From an uncultured Clostridia bacterium (GTDB lineage: Bacteria; Bacillota; Clostridia; Oscillospirales; Ruminococcaceae), in assembly GCA_947383835.1 (NCBI GenBank), contig CANDEV010000007.1:91226-155225 (forward strand): a stretch of DNA of 64,000 nucleotides. Reading direction: 5' to 3'. Below are positions 16,005 through 24,483 of the stretch, piece by piece (position 1 is the stretch's first letter; each line of letters starts with the position of its first letter). Below the pieces are notes generated by a model. It ran no database searches and had not been told where the DNA came from. It saw only the letters and a list, made by a program, of their open reading frames with translations. The position numbers were made by a program, and so were the translations under genes.

Positions 16005-16033
16005 AAAGTCCCCGCTGCTACGGGGACTTTTTG
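16005..16033 (+). terminator. Terminator after the immunity gene
   Basis: AAAGTCCCCG (16005-16014) pairs with CGGGGACTTT (16021-16030), followed by TTGTGTT. It separates the AT-rich islet from the S10 promoter region. Confidence 0.85.
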
Positions 16034-16192
16034 TGTTGTTACCTTGGATTTTAACACCTTGCCGCTGTTTGGAAAAACATAGTATGCCCCGTATTAAAGG
16101 AAATTATGCACTTTTTGGAGCGGTTTGTTAAAAGTGCATAAAAATATTTGGAAAAACGGCAAAAAATTCTATAGCAAAATTTTTGTACCCTC

Positions 16193-16221
16193 TTGCAATT
16201 GCAGGGGGTTAATGTTATAAT
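16193..16221 (+). promoter_or_regulatory. Main promoter of the S10-spc-alpha superoperon
   Basis: TTGCAA (16193-16198), a 17-base spacer and a perfect TATAAT (16216-16221) preceded by TGT (extended -10). It is the only strong promoter seen between the terminator at 16033 and rpsJ, and implies a leader of about 385 bases. Confidence 0.8.
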
Positions 16222-16227
16222 ATTACT

Positions 16228-16610
16228 TGCGTGACAAAACTCGGTTTTGACGCGCTGTGTAATATGTTTTTGCGAGGATGCGGAAGGTTGCCTGCGGTTT
16301 GCAGGGGAATTTCCGCGGAGTATGTTCGGTCTTGAACCGGGCGGCTGTGATAGTGAACGCTGTGTGCGCTTAAACCGTGGACATGTCAATTCAGACAGTG
16401 TCAATTCAGACCGTTTTGTCCATAGGTAAGCATTGTGTTTGTATCGGCTCGGAAAACGTTTCGGTTTTTCGGGTTTTTTAATATGAGCAGTACGAAACAC
16501 ACGGAGACGTGTAACGTCGGAATGTGTTTTACACACAGGAGACGTGTAACGTTGATTATCGCAAACTCGTCCCCAAAACACTTTAAAGTTATTCAGGAGG
16601 CGATTCTAAA
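16228..16610 (+). promoter_or_regulatory. Long structured leader of the S10 operon
   Basis: Gene-free transcribed region before rpsJ. It contains a direct repeat TGTCAATTCAGAC (16384-16396 and 16399-16411), the attenuator-like hairpin at 16450-16479, and a second direct repeat GGAGACGTGTAACGT (16503-16517 and 16538-16552) separated by a TGTGT/ACACA hairpin. In E. coli the S10 leader is the target of L4 autocontrol. The layout here is compatible with feedback control, but no match to a known leader class could be established by eye. Confidence 0.55.
16450..16479 (+). terminator. Attenuator-like hairpin inside the S10 leader
   Basis: CGGAAAAC (16450-16457) can pair over 8 positions with GTTTTTCG (16464-16471), with one G-U pair and a 6-base loop, and is followed by GGTTTTTT. 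It would stop transcription about 130 bases before rpsJ unless antiterminated. Confidence 0.55.
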
Positions 16611-16925
16611 ATGGCAGTTAATGAAAAGATCAGAATCAAAATCAAAGGTTACGACCATGCAGTCGTTGACGCGGCGGCAGCTAAGATAGTTGACGCGGCT
16701 AAGCGCAGCGGAGCAAGAGTAAGCGGTCCTATCCCGCTTCCTACCGACAAGGAGATAATCACTATCCTCCGTGCGGTACACAAGTACAAGGATAGCCGTG
16801 AGCAGTTTGAAATGCGTACTCACAAGAGACTTATCGACGTTATCAGACCGTCCGACAAGTCTGTTGAGGCTCTTCAGGGTCTTGAACTTCCTGCGGGCGT
16901 GGACGTTGTAATGGAAATCAAGTAA
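16611..16925 (+). CDS. rpsJ: 30S ribosomal protein S10
   Basis: 104-residue S10, also NusE, a partner of NusB in antitermination. Standard length; signature 'DAAKRSGARVSGPIPLPTDK' is present. First gene of the superoperon, start ATG 16611 behind CAGGAGG. Translation of this gene depends on the long upstream leader, so it is the first point where feedback control would act. Confidence 0.98.
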   Translation: MAVNEKIRIKIKGYDHAVVDAAAAKIVDAAKRSGARVSGPIPLPTDKEIITILRAVHKYKDSREQFEMRTHKRLIDVIRPSDKSVEALQGLELPAGVDVVMEIK

Positions 16926-17009
16926 GCCGAAGGCTTATCATTTCCCAAAAATGTCCCCCGTAGAGTAATGTTGCCGAAAGGCAACCAATAACCAAAAGGA
17001 GGAAAAAGT

Positions 17010-17651
17010 ATGACAAAGGCACTCATCGGAAAGAAAATCGGTATGACTCAGATTTTCGATGAAACAACAAACAAGGTCATTCCCTTGACTGTTGTGGAAG
17101 TCGGTCCCTGTGTTGTGGTTCAGAAGAAAACCGTTGAAAACGACGGCTACAGCGCAGTTCAGCTCGGCTTCGGCGACCTGAGAGAAAAGCTTGCAAACAA
17201 GCCTATCAAGGGTCATTTCGCTAAGGCGGACGTTGCTGTCAAGAGAACTCTTAAAGAGTTCAGACTTGAGGGCGCTGACGCTATGGAGGTCGGCGCAGTT
17301 CTTAAGGCTGACACTTTTGAGGTAGGAGATATCGTTGATGTTTCCGGTACTTCAAAGGGTAAGGGCTTCCAGGGCACTATCAAGAGAAACAACAACTCCA
17401 GGATCAAGGAGACCCACGGTTCGGGTCCTGTGCACAGACACGCAGGCTCAATGGGCGCTTGTTCCTCGCCGTCCCGTATTTTTAAGGGCAAGGCTCTTCC
17501 GGGACACATGGGCAGCGAAAAGGTCACAGTTCAGAACCTTGAGGTTGTCAGAGTTGACGCAGAAAATAATCTTATCGCAGTCAGGGGCGCAATTCCCGGT
17601 CCCAAGAACGGCATTGTTACCATTTGCGACTGCGTGAAGAAAAAGGCTTAA
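17010..17651 (+). CDS. rplC: 50S ribosomal protein L3
   Basis: 213 residues, within the usual 205-215. Starts with 'MTKALIGKKIGMTQIF', the typical L3 opening; the extended loop 'HGSGPVHRHAGSMGACSSPS' reaches toward the peptidyl transferase centre and carries the region where a Gln is methylated in some bacteria. An 84-base spacer separates it from rpsJ. Confidence 0.98.
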   Translation: MTKALIGKKIGMTQIFDETTNKVIPLTVVEVGPCVVVQKKTVENDGYSAVQLGFGDLREKLANKPIKGHFAKADVAVKRTLKEFRLEGADAMEVGAVLKADTFEVGDIVDVSGTSKGKGFQGTIKRNNNSRIKETHGSGPVHRHAGSMGACSSPSRIFKGKALPGHMGSEKVTVQNLEVVRVDAENNLIAVRGAIPGPKNGIVTICDCVKKKA

Positions 17652-17669
17652 TGGAAGGAGGAAGCAGTA

Positions 17670-18296
17670 ATGCCTAATATTAAAGTTTTGGATATGACAG
17701 GTAAGCAGGTTTCCGACATTGAGCTGTCAGACGCTGTTTTCGGTATTACGCCCAATGAGGCTGCTATGCACACTATGGTCGTAAATTACCTTGCAAATCA
17801 GAGACAGGGCACACAGTCCACACTCACCCGTACAGAGGTAAGAGGCGGCGGAAGAAAGCCTTGGAGACAGAAGGGTACAGGTCATGCAAGACAGGGTTCA
17901 ACAAGAGCTCCCCAGTGGACACACGGCGGCGTGGCTCTCGGACCTAAGCCCAGAAGCTATCGCTTTACTGTAAATAAGAAGCTTAAGAGACTTGCTATGA
18001 AGTCCGCTCTTTCCACAAAGGTATTGGACAATAACATGATAGTTCTTGACAATATCGCTATGGACGAGTATAAGACAAAGACAATGATCGCTATGCTCAA
18101 GGCTGTTGAGGCAGAGGGCAGCAAGGCTCTTATCGTAATGCCGGAGGTAAACAGCTTCGTTATAAAGAGCGCGGCTAACATTCCGGGCGTTAAGACAGCT
18201 CTTGTAAACACTATTAACGTATACGACATTCTTAACTATGACAAATTTATCATTGTTAAGGACGCGGTTGCTAAGATCGAGGAGGTGTACGCATAA
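17670..18296 (+). CDS. rplD: 50S ribosomal protein L4
   Basis: 208 residues. The loop around 'EVRGGGRKPWRQKGTGHARQ' lines the exit tunnel and is the site of macrolide resistance mutations in other species; it looks wild type. L4 is the S10 operon autoregulator in E. coli, so it is the obvious candidate to act on the leader at 16228-16610. The stop overlaps the next start by one base (TAATG). Confidence 0.98.
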   Translation: MPNIKVLDMTGKQVSDIELSDAVFGITPNEAAMHTMVVNYLANQRQGTQSTLTRTEVRGGGRKPWRQKGTGHARQGSTRAPQWTHGGVALGPKPRSYRFTVNKKLKRLAMKSALSTKVLDNNMIVLDNIAMDEYKTKTMIAMLKAVEAEGSKALIVMPEVNSFVIKSAANIPGVKTALVNTINVYDILNYDKFIIVKDAVAKIEEVYA

Positions 18297-18586
18297 TGAT
18301 CGCACAGGATATTGTGATAAAGCCCATCATCACCGAAAAGAGCATGGAGGGTCTTCAGGAAAATAAGTACACCTTTAAGGTTGCCAAGGCTGCCAACAAG
18401 ATCGAGATTGCCAAAGCAGTTGAAGAGCTTTTCGGAGTTAAGGTTGCTAAGGTGAACACCATGAACGTCAGAGGACGTTCCAGGAGAATGGGTATGAACA
18501 GAGGTTACACACCCGACTGGAAAAAGGCTATCGTTACTTTAGCCGAGGGTTCAAAGACCATCGAATTCTTCGACGGCATGATGTAA
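18296..18586 (+). CDS. rplW: 50S ribosomal protein L23
   Basis: 96 residues, normal size, with 'IIKPIITEKSMEGLQENKYT'-type N terminus ('DIVIKPIITEKSM') and the loop 'RGRSRRMG' at the tunnel exit where SRP and trigger factor dock. Translationally coupled to rplD. The stop is followed at once by an R3 repeat and a 204-base gap, unusual between rplW and rplB. Confidence 0.98.
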   Translation: MIAQDIVIKPIITEKSMEGLQENKYTFKVAKAANKIEIAKAVEELFGVKVAKVNTMNVRGRSRRMGMNRGYTPDWKKAIVTLAEGSKTIEFFDGMM

Positions 18587-18587
18587 C

Positions 18588-18676
18588 GGGGCGGGGAAGC
18601 CCCCGCGGGCAGAAATGCTTATAGGGGAAGTTACATTAATATGGGTTTGTCAAGCCGCTGTCAATGTAATAGAACC
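18588..18676 (+). repeat. R3 repeat copy a (rplW-rplB gap)
   Basis: Layout: GC-rich hairpin GCGGGGAAGCCCCCGC, the constant box GCAGAAATGCTTATAGGGG, then a stem TTACATT/AATGTAA enclosing GGGTTTGTCAAGCC, ending in AGAACC. It starts 2 bases after the rplW stop. Same orientation as the genes. Confidence 0.85.
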
Positions 18677-18790
18677 TGATTTTGATGTAAGTTCTGCGGT
18701 GCGGCGGTGTAAAAGAGTCCCCAACGGTGTACGCTATGGAGGAGCAGCTTCCGAAAAGTACACAAGAAATTCTAAAAGGAGTGAACTGCA

Positions 18791-19624
18791 ATGGCAATTA
18801 AATCATACAAGCCTACGACGCCTTCAAGACGTCAGATGACTGTTACTGATTACAGCGTACTTTCCAAGGTCGCTCCCGAAAAAAGTCTTCTTGCACCTTT
18901 GAAGAAGACCGCGGGCAGAAACAGCTACGGCAGAATTACCGTTCGTCACAGAGGCGGCGGAAACAGAAGAAAATACAGAATTATCGACTTCAAGAGAGAT
19001 AAGCAGGGCATGAACGCTACTGTTCTTACTCTGGAGTACGATCCTAACAGAAGCGCTTTCATCGCTCTCGTTCAGTACGAGGACGGCGAAAAGAGATATA
19101 TCATCGCTCCCAACGGTCTTGCGGTTGGCGACGTTGTAACAAGCGGTCCCCAGTCCGACATCAAGCCCGGCAACGCGCTGGCTTTGACAGACATTCCCGT
19201 TGGTACGTTTATCCACAACATTGAGCTTTATCCCGGCAAGGGCGCACAGCTTGTACGCTCCGCAGGAAACATGGCTCAGCTTATGGGTAAAGAGGGCGCT
19301 TACGTTTTGGTAAGACTTCCCTCCGGCGAGATGAGAAAGATCCCCTCAAACTGCATGGCTTCTATCGGTCAGGTTTCCAACATTGACCATGAGAACGTAA
19401 GCCTCGGTAAGGCGGGAAGAACTCGTCACCTTGGTATCAGACCTACAGTCCGCGGTTCTGTCATGAACCCCTGCGACCACCCCCACGGCGGTGGTGAAGG
19501 TAAGTCCCCTGTCGGACGTCCCGGACCTGTTACACCTTGGGGCAAGCCTGCTCTGGGTTACAAGACAAGAAAGACTCACAACCGTACAGACAAGTTTATT
19601 GTTAAACGTCGCAACGGTAAGTGA
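18791..19624 (+). CDS. rplB: 50S ribosomal protein L2
   Basis: 277 residues, standard. The conserved C-terminal loop 'HPHGGGEGKSPVGRPG' near the peptidyl transferase centre, with the functionally important His, is intact. Start ATG 18791 follows AAAGGAG. Preceded and followed by long repeat-bearing gaps (204 and 285 bases). Confidence 0.98.
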   Translation: MAIKSYKPTTPSRRQMTVTDYSVLSKVAPEKSLLAPLKKTAGRNSYGRITVRHRGGGNRRKYRIIDFKRDKQGMNATVLTLEYDPNRSAFIALVQYEDGEKRYIIAPNGLAVGDVVTSGPQSDIKPGNALALTDIPVGTFIHNIELYPGKGAQLVRSAGNMAQLMGKEGAYVLVRLPSGEMRKIPSNCMASIGQVSNIDHENVSLGKAGRTRHLGIRPTVRGSVMNPCDHPHGGGEGKSPVGRPGPVTPWGKPALGYKTRKTHNRTDKFIVKRRNGK

Positions 19625-19648
19625 TGTGTTTCGTCAGTGCCGTTTGTA

Positions 19649-19715
19649 CCCCGCCCCTTGATAGGGGCTTACCACAGTAAACGTATTTTAAATTTAACTG
19701 TGGGGTAGAACAAGG
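19649..19715. repeat. R5 repeat copy (rplB-rpsS gap)
   Basis: CCCCGCCCCTTGATAGGGG hairpin, then a CCACAGT/ACTGTGG stem and GGGGTAGAACAA. The second copy, at 37652-37720, has the same order of elements. The rest of the 285-base gap is AT-rich with a tract resembling CTTGCCTCTTGTCTCTTGCC just before rpsS, a motif seen again before adk (28400-28425). Confidence 0.6.
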
Positions 19716-19909
19716 GTGCAGGCTCAGCCTGCTATGTTGCGTAATTTATATTACGTTTCACCAATATTTAACACGACCTTTGGGTCAACTCATTGGTTAA
19801 TTTAAAGATAGATGTTTTTAACATCTTGCCTTAAAAGGAAGCGGAGCGGGAGCAAGGAAATATCTTGCCTCTTGTCTCTTGCCTCTAACAATTTGGAAGG
19901 AGGAAAACA

Positions 19910-20194
19910 ATGAGCAGAAGTATTAAAAAAGGACCTTACGTGCAGGAAGTCCTTTTGAAGAGAGTTATTGCTATGAACGAAGCGGGCGAGAAGAAAGTTC
20001 TCAAGACATGGAGCCGTTCTTCAACTATATTCCCCGATTTCGTAGGTCATACATTTGCTGTTCATGACGGCAGAAAGCACGTTCCCGTATATGTTACGGA
20101 GGACATGGTAGGTCACAAGCTGGGCGAATTCGCTCCAACAAGAACTTACAAGGGTCACGCAGGCTCTAAAGTATCCAATAACGGTAAGAAATAA
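19910..20194 (+). CDS. rpsS: 30S ribosomal protein S19
   Basis: 94 residues, with 'MSRSIKKGPYVQEVLLKRV' and 'PTRTYKGHAGSK', the typical S19 ends. Binds 16S rRNA in the head of the small subunit with S13. Start behind AAGGAGG. Confidence 0.98.
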   Translation: MSRSIKKGPYVQEVLLKRVIAMNEAGEKKVLKTWSRSSTIFPDFVGHTFAVHDGRKHVPVYVTEDMVGHKLGEFAPTRTYKGHAGSKVSNNGKK

Positions 20195-20214
20195 GGCAGA
20201 GAGGAGAATTTTAA

Positions 20215-20550
20215 ATGGAAGCAAGAGCATATCTTAAAAATGCTCGCATTGCGCCGAGAAAGGTACAGATAGTTCTCGACCTCATCAGAGGAAAGGACGT
20301 TGAGACCGCTATGGCGATTTTGCAGCACACACCCAAATCTGCCTGTGAATATCTGGAGAAGCTTTTGAAGTCCGCTGTTGCAAACGCAGAAAACAATTTC
20401 GGAATGGATAAGGATAACCTTTATGTTTCCGAATGCTTCGTTTGCCCCGGCCCTATCATGAAGCGCATTATGCCAAGAGCACAAGGCAGAGCTTTCCGTA
20501 TCCTCAAGAGAACTTCCCATGTTACTCTTGCGGTCAAGGAAAAAGAATAA
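20215..20550 (+). CDS. rplV: 50S ribosomal protein L22
   Basis: 111 residues. Begins 'MEARAYLKNARIAPRKVQIV'; the beta-hairpin tip 'GPIMKRIMPRAQGRA' lines the exit tunnel opposite L4 and shows no duplication or deletion of the resistance type. 20 bases after rpsS. Confidence 0.98.
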   Translation: MEARAYLKNARIAPRKVQIVLDLIRGKDVETAMAILQHTPKSACEYLEKLLKSAVANAENNFGMDKDNLYVSECFVCPGPIMKRIMPRAQGRAFRILKRTSHVTLAVKEKE

Positions 20551-20572
20551 GTCGAAAGAGGAGGTAAACTAA

Positions 20573-21334
20573 ATGGGACAGAAGGTTAATCCGCACGGAA
20601 TGCGTGTGGGCGTTATCAAGGATTGGGATTCCCGCTGGTTTGCAAACAAAGCAACTTTCGGCGATACTTTGGTTGAGGACTACAACGTTCGTAACTATAT
20701 CAAGAAAAACCTGTATGCAGCAGGCGTTCCCCGTATCGAGATCGAAAGATTTGCAGACAAGGTAAGGATCCACGTTCACTGCGCTAAGCCCGGTATCGTT
20801 ATCGGACGCGGCGGCGAGAACATCGAAAAGCTCCGTCAGGACGTTGAGAAGATGATGAAGAAGTCAGTTGCTATCAACATCGTCGAGGTAAAGTCTCCTG
20901 ACATGGACTCACAGCTTGTTGCCGAGAGCATAGCGGCACAGCTTGAAAACCGTGTTTCGTACAGAAGAGCTATGAAGCAGGCTATCGGCAGAGCTATGAA
21001 GCTGGGCGCAAAGGGTATAAAGGTAATGGTCAGCGGTCGTATCGGCGGCGCAGAAATTGCACGTTCCGAGAGCTATCACGAGGGTACGATTCCCCTCCAG
21101 ACTATCCGTGCTGACATTGATTACGGTTTTGCTGAGGCTGCAACGACCTACGGCAGGATCGGAATTAAGGTTTGGATCTACAAGGGCGAAATTCTCAAGG
21201 GTGACGCTGCTAAGGCAAGAGTTATGACCGAGAGAACAGAAAAGAAGCCCCGCAGAAACAACGATGACCGCAGAGGCGGCAACAGGGGCGAGCGCAGAGA
21301 ACGTGCTCCCAGAAGAGAAGGAGGTAATCAGTAA
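20573..21334 (+). CDS. rpsC: 30S ribosomal protein S3
   Basis: 253 residues. The KH domain with 'GIVIGRGGENIEKLRQD' and the C-terminal 'DYGFAEAATTYGRIGIKVWI' are clear. A basic, Arg/Gly-rich tail of about 30 residues ('RRNNDDRRGGNRGERRERAP') extends beyond the core, as in several clostridial S3 proteins. The stop overlaps the rplP start by one base. Confidence 0.98.
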   Translation: MGQKVNPHGMRVGVIKDWDSRWFANKATFGDTLVEDYNVRNYIKKNLYAAGVPRIEIERFADKVRIHVHCAKPGIVIGRGGENIEKLRQDVEKMMKKSVAINIVEVKSPDMDSQLVAESIAAQLENRVSYRRAMKQAIGRAMKLGAKGIKVMVSGRIGGAEIARSESYHEGTIPLQTIRADIDYGFAEAATTYGRIGIKVWIYKGEILKGDAAKARVMTERTEKKPRRNNDDRRGGNRGERRERAPRREGGNQ

Positions 21335-21759
21335 TGCTTCTTCCGAAGAGAGTTAAGTACAGAAGAGTACACAGAGGACGTCTTACGGGTAAGGCTTACC
21401 GCGGAAACAAGGTTTCCAACGGCGAGTTCGGCTTACAAGCTCTTGAGCCTGCATGGATCACCTCCAATCAGATCGAGGCTGCCCGTATCGCGATGACTCG
21501 TTATATCAAGAGAGGCGGTCAGGTTTGGATAAAGATCTTCCCCGACAAGCCTATCACTGAGAAGCCTGCCGAGACTCGAATGGGTTCAGGTAAGGGTTCA
21601 CCGGAATACTGGGTTGCTGTTGTTAAGCCGGGCAGAGTTCTTTTTGAGATCGCCGGCGTAAGCGAAGAGACCGCAAGAGAGGCTATGCGTCTTGCTATGC
21701 ACAAGCTTCCCATTAAGTGTAAATTTGTAGTGCGTGAGGAACAGGAGGCGAGCGAATAA
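21334..21759 (+). CDS. rplP: 50S ribosomal protein L16
   Basis: 141 residues. 'MLLPKRVKYRRVHRGR' and 'RMGSGKGSPEYWVAVVKPG' are diagnostic; the latter contains the loop near the A site. Overlaps both neighbours by single bases (TAATG junctions), so translation of rpsC-rplP-rpmC is coupled. Confidence 0.98.
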   Translation: MLLPKRVKYRRVHRGRLTGKAYRGNKVSNGEFGLQALEPAWITSNQIEAARIAMTRYIKRGGQVWIKIFPDKPITEKPAETRMGSGKGSPEYWVAVVKPGRVLFEIAGVSEETAREAMRLAMHKLPIKCKFVVREEQEASE

Positions 21760-21956
21760 TGAAAGCATCAGAAGTCAGAGATATGACCACTATTGAGCTG
21801 GACACTAAGCTTGCCGATCTTAAGAAGGAGCTTTTCGCTCTTCGTTTTCAGCACGCTATAAATCAGCTCGACAACCCTACACGTCTCAAGGCTGTTAAAA
21901 AGGATATTGCTCGCGTTAAGACAATTATCAACGAGCGTTCCAAGTCTGAGCAGTAA
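21759..21956 (+). CDS. rpmC: 50S ribosomal protein L29
   Basis: 65-residue two-helix protein at the tunnel exit: 'MKASEVRDMTTIELDTKL' and 'LRFQHAINQLDNPTRLKAV'. Normal length and position between rplP and rpsQ. Confidence 0.97.
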   Translation: MKASEVRDMTTIELDTKLADLKKELFALRFQHAINQLDNPTRLKAVKKDIARVKTIINERSKSEQ

Positions 21957-21975
21957 GTGAAGGGAGGAAACAAAA

Positions 21976-22233
21976 ATGGCTGAAAGAAATCTTAGAAAAA
22001 CAAGAGTTGGCAAGGTAGTTTCCAACAAGATGGATAAGACCATTGTTGTTGCGATCGTTGATAACGTACAGCACCCGCTGTATAAAAAGATCATCAAGAG
22101 AACCATTAAGCTTAAGGCTCATGATGAGAACAACACCTGCAACATCGGCGACAGAGTTGAGATCATGGAGACACGTCCCATATCCAAGGATAAGAGATGG
22201 CGTCTTGTAAAGGTTATCGAGCAGGCTAAGTAA
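21976..22233 (+). CDS. rpsQ: 30S ribosomal protein S17
   Basis: 85-residue OB-fold protein: 'RNLRKTRVGKVVSNKMDKTI' and 'GDRVEIMETRPISKDKRWRL'. Primary 16S rRNA binder. Start behind GGGAGG. A 165-base gap follows. Confidence 0.98.
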   Translation: MAERNLRKTRVGKVVSNKMDKTIVVAIVDNVQHPLYKKIIKRTIKLKAHDENNTCNIGDRVEIMETRPISKDKRWRLVKVIEQAK

Positions 22234-22398
22234 GCCGCTCAGAGACGGTGCAAACGGCAGCGGTGCGGTCTTCATAAGAAACGCACGGCTGCGTGGATTG
22301 CGCACAACGAAATTATTTGGTTGGAACTGACTGAGGCAAGGGTAATGATATTATCCTCTGCCCTCGGATTTCTAACCTCTAATGGAAGGAGAATTGCT

Positions 22399-22767
22399 AT
22401 GATTCAGATGCAGACTTATCTGAAGGTGGCTGACAACACAGGCGCTAAGGAGCTTATGTGTATCAGAGTTCTTGGCGGCACACGCAGAAGATATGCAAAT
22501 ATCGGCGATGTGGTCGTTGCTTCGGTCAAGAAAGCAACACCAGGCGGCGTTGTTAAGAAAGGCGACGTTGTTAAGGCAGTTATAGTACGTTCCGCTAAGG
22601 GTCTCAGACGTGAGGACGGAACCTATATCCGCTTCGACGAGAACGCTGCCGTAATTATCAAAGAGGATAAGAACCCGAGAGGTACCCGTATCTTCGGACC
22701 GGTTGCCCGTGAGCTTAGAGACAAGGATTATATGAAGATCCTGTCACTTGCTCCCGAGGTTCTGTAA
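22399..22767 (+). CDS. rplN: 50S ribosomal protein L14
   Basis: 122 residues, exactly the usual length when started at ATG 22399 ('MIQMQTYLKVADNTGAKELM'), which has an AAGGAGA site. The reading frame stays open for 78 bases upstream but those codons resemble nothing. Contacts 16S rRNA at an intersubunit bridge. Confidence 0.98.
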   Translation: MIQMQTYLKVADNTGAKELMCIRVLGGTRRRYANIGDVVVASVKKATPGGVVKKGDVVKAVIVRSAKGLRREDGTYIRFDENAAVIIKEDKNPRGTRIFGPVARELRDKDYMKILSLAPEVL

Positions 22768-22781
22768 GGAGGCGTCACGAT

Positions 22782-23105
22782 ATGAATAAATTACACGTTA
22801 AAACAGGTGACACCGTTGTTATCCTTTCCGGCAAGGACAAGGGCAAGCAGGGCAAGGTACTGGAGGTATCACCCAAAGAGGGCAAGGTAATCGTTGAGGG
22901 TCTCAACATCGTTACCAAGCACGTTAAACCCAGACAGATGGGTCAGCAGGGCGGCATCGTTAAGTGCGAGGCTCCCCTTTACGCTTCAAAGGTAATGGCT
23001 GTATGCCCCAAATGCGGCAAGCCCACAAGACTTGCTCACAAGATCGAGGCTGACGGCACAAAGACAAGAGTCTGCAAGCACGCGGACTGCGGCAAGTCTT
23101 ATTAA
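22782..23105 (+). CDS. rplX: 50S ribosomal protein L24
   Basis: 107 residues. KOW motif 'GDTVVILSGKDKGKQGKVLE' at the N terminus. The C-terminal part carries 'CPKCGKPTRLAH' and 'CKHADC', a four-cysteine zinc-ribbon-like arrangement that many L24 proteins lack. Start 14 bases after rplN. Confidence 0.98.
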   Translation: MNKLHVKTGDTVVILSGKDKGKQGKVLEVSPKEGKVIVEGLNIVTKHVKPRQMGQQGGIVKCEAPLYASKVMAVCPKCGKPTRLAHKIEADGTKTRVCKHADCGKSY

Positions 23106-23122
23106 GGAAAGGAGTAATTGAT

Positions 23123-23665
23123 ATGGCATCTAATATGAAAGAACTCTATGTCAGCACAGTGGCTCCTGCTTTAATGAAGAAGTTCGGTTACAAGAGCGTT
23201 ATGCAGATACCCAAGGTTGACAAGGTAGTTATCAACGTAGGAGCGGGCGAGGCTAAGGACAACGCAAAGGTCATTGACGCGATAATGTCCGATCTGGCAG
23301 CTATCACAGGTCAGAAGCCTGTTGTATGCCGCGCCAAGAAATCCGTTGCTAACTTTAAGCTCCGTGAGGGAATGCCTATCGGCGTTAAGGTAACTCTCAG
23401 AAGCGAGAGAATGTACGAATTCCTGGACAGACTGTTCAATGTTGCGTTCCCCCGTGTTCGTGACTTCAGAGGAATAAACGGCAACTCCTTCGACGGCAGA
23501 GGCAACTATTCCACAGGTATCAAGGAGCAGCTTATTTTCCCCGAGATCGAGTACGACAAAATAGATAAGGTAAGAGGTATGGATATCAACATTATCACTA
23601 CCGCCAATACAGACGAAGAGGCTAAGGCTCTGCTTGAGCTTATGGGCGCTCCGTTCGCTAAGTAA
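23123..23665 (+). CDS. rplE: 50S ribosomal protein L5
   Basis: 180 residues. 'QIPKVDKVVINVGAGEA' and 'RDFRGINGNSFDGRGNYS' are typical. Binds 5S rRNA with L18. Confidence 0.98.
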   Translation: MASNMKELYVSTVAPALMKKFGYKSVMQIPKVDKVVINVGAGEAKDNAKVIDAIMSDLAAITGQKPVVCRAKKSVANFKLREGMPIGVKVTLRSERMYEFLDRLFNVAFPRVRDFRGINGNSFDGRGNYSTGIKEQLIFPEIEYDKIDKVRGMDINIITTANTDEEAKALLELMGAPFAK

Positions 23666-23683
23666 TAGGGAGGGAAAGATCAA

Positions 23684-23869
23684 ATGGCTAAAACGTCTAT
23701 GAAGGTTAAGCAGCAGAGGACTCCCAAGTACAGCACAAGAGCTTACAACAGATGCAAGATCTGCGGCAGACCCCACGCTTATATGAGAAAATTCGGCATT
23801 TGCCGTATCTGCTTCAGAGAGCTTGCTCACGACGGTCAGATCCCCGGCGTTAAGAAGGCAAGCTGGTAA
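23684..23869 (+). CDS. rpsN: 30S ribosomal protein S14, zinc-binding (type Z)
   Basis: 61 residues, the short form. A zinc knuckle C-x2-C-x12-C-x2-C is visible ('CKIC...CRIC'). Under zinc limitation many Firmicutes switch to a zinc-free paralogue; none is in this window. Confidence 0.98.
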   Translation: MAKTSMKVKQQRTPKYSTRAYNRCKICGRPHAYMRKFGICRICFRELAHDGQIPGVKKASW

Positions 23870-24070
23870 ACAGAGGCAATATAAACAGAGGCAGGAGGCA
23901 AGAAATTGCTCGGCTTTTGTTTTGGGTAATTAATTTATAAGCGATTTTCAGTTGGAACTCCAAAATAAGAAACGGGCGGCGGAACAGAGAAAATTCTTGC
24001 TTCCGGATTTCTTAAAACGAGATATCTAAGGAAAACTGAACAATTCACTCTAATAAGGAGGTTAACCGTT

Positions 24071-24469
24071 ATGCAAATTACAGATACAATTGCGGATATA
24101 CTGACGAGAATACGTAATGCTAATTCCGCAAAGCACGCGACTGTTGACGTTCCTGCTTCCAATATGAAGAAGGCTATCACTCAGATACTGGTGGACGAGG
24201 GCTACCTCAAGAGCTATCAGATCATCGACGACGGCAAGCAGGGTATCATCAGAATTACACTGAAATACGGCGAGAACAAGTCTCAGGTAATCACAGGTCT
24301 GAGAAGAGTTTCAAAGCCGGGTCTCAGAATTTATTCAAGCTGCGAGGATATGCCTAAGGTAATGAAGGGACTCGGTATCGCTATCGTTTCCACTTCCAAG
24401 GGCGTTATGACCGACAAGAAGGCAAGAGAGCTGAACGTCGGCGGCGAAGTCCTTGCATTCGTATGGTAA
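24071..24469 (+). CDS. rpsH: 30S ribosomal protein S8
   Basis: 132 residues: 'MQITDTIADILTRIRNAN' and C-terminal 'GVMTDKKARELNVGGEVLAF'. In E. coli S8 represses the spc operon by binding its mRNA. The 201-base gap before it contains no repeat of families R1-R5 and no evident hairpin of note. Confidence 0.98.
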   Translation: MQITDTIADILTRIRNANSAKHATVDVPASNMKKAITQILVDEGYLKSYQIIDDGKQGIIRITLKYGENKSQVITGLRRVSKPGLRIYSSCEDMPKVMKGLGIAIVSTSKGVMTDKKARELNVGGEVLAFVW

Positions 24470-24483
24470 GGAGGAACAAGTAA

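Noticed and set aside
16051..16581. A 176-codon minus-strand frame across the S10 leader
   Set aside because: It runs antisense through the promoter and leader, has no ribosome site and no similarity to known proteins.
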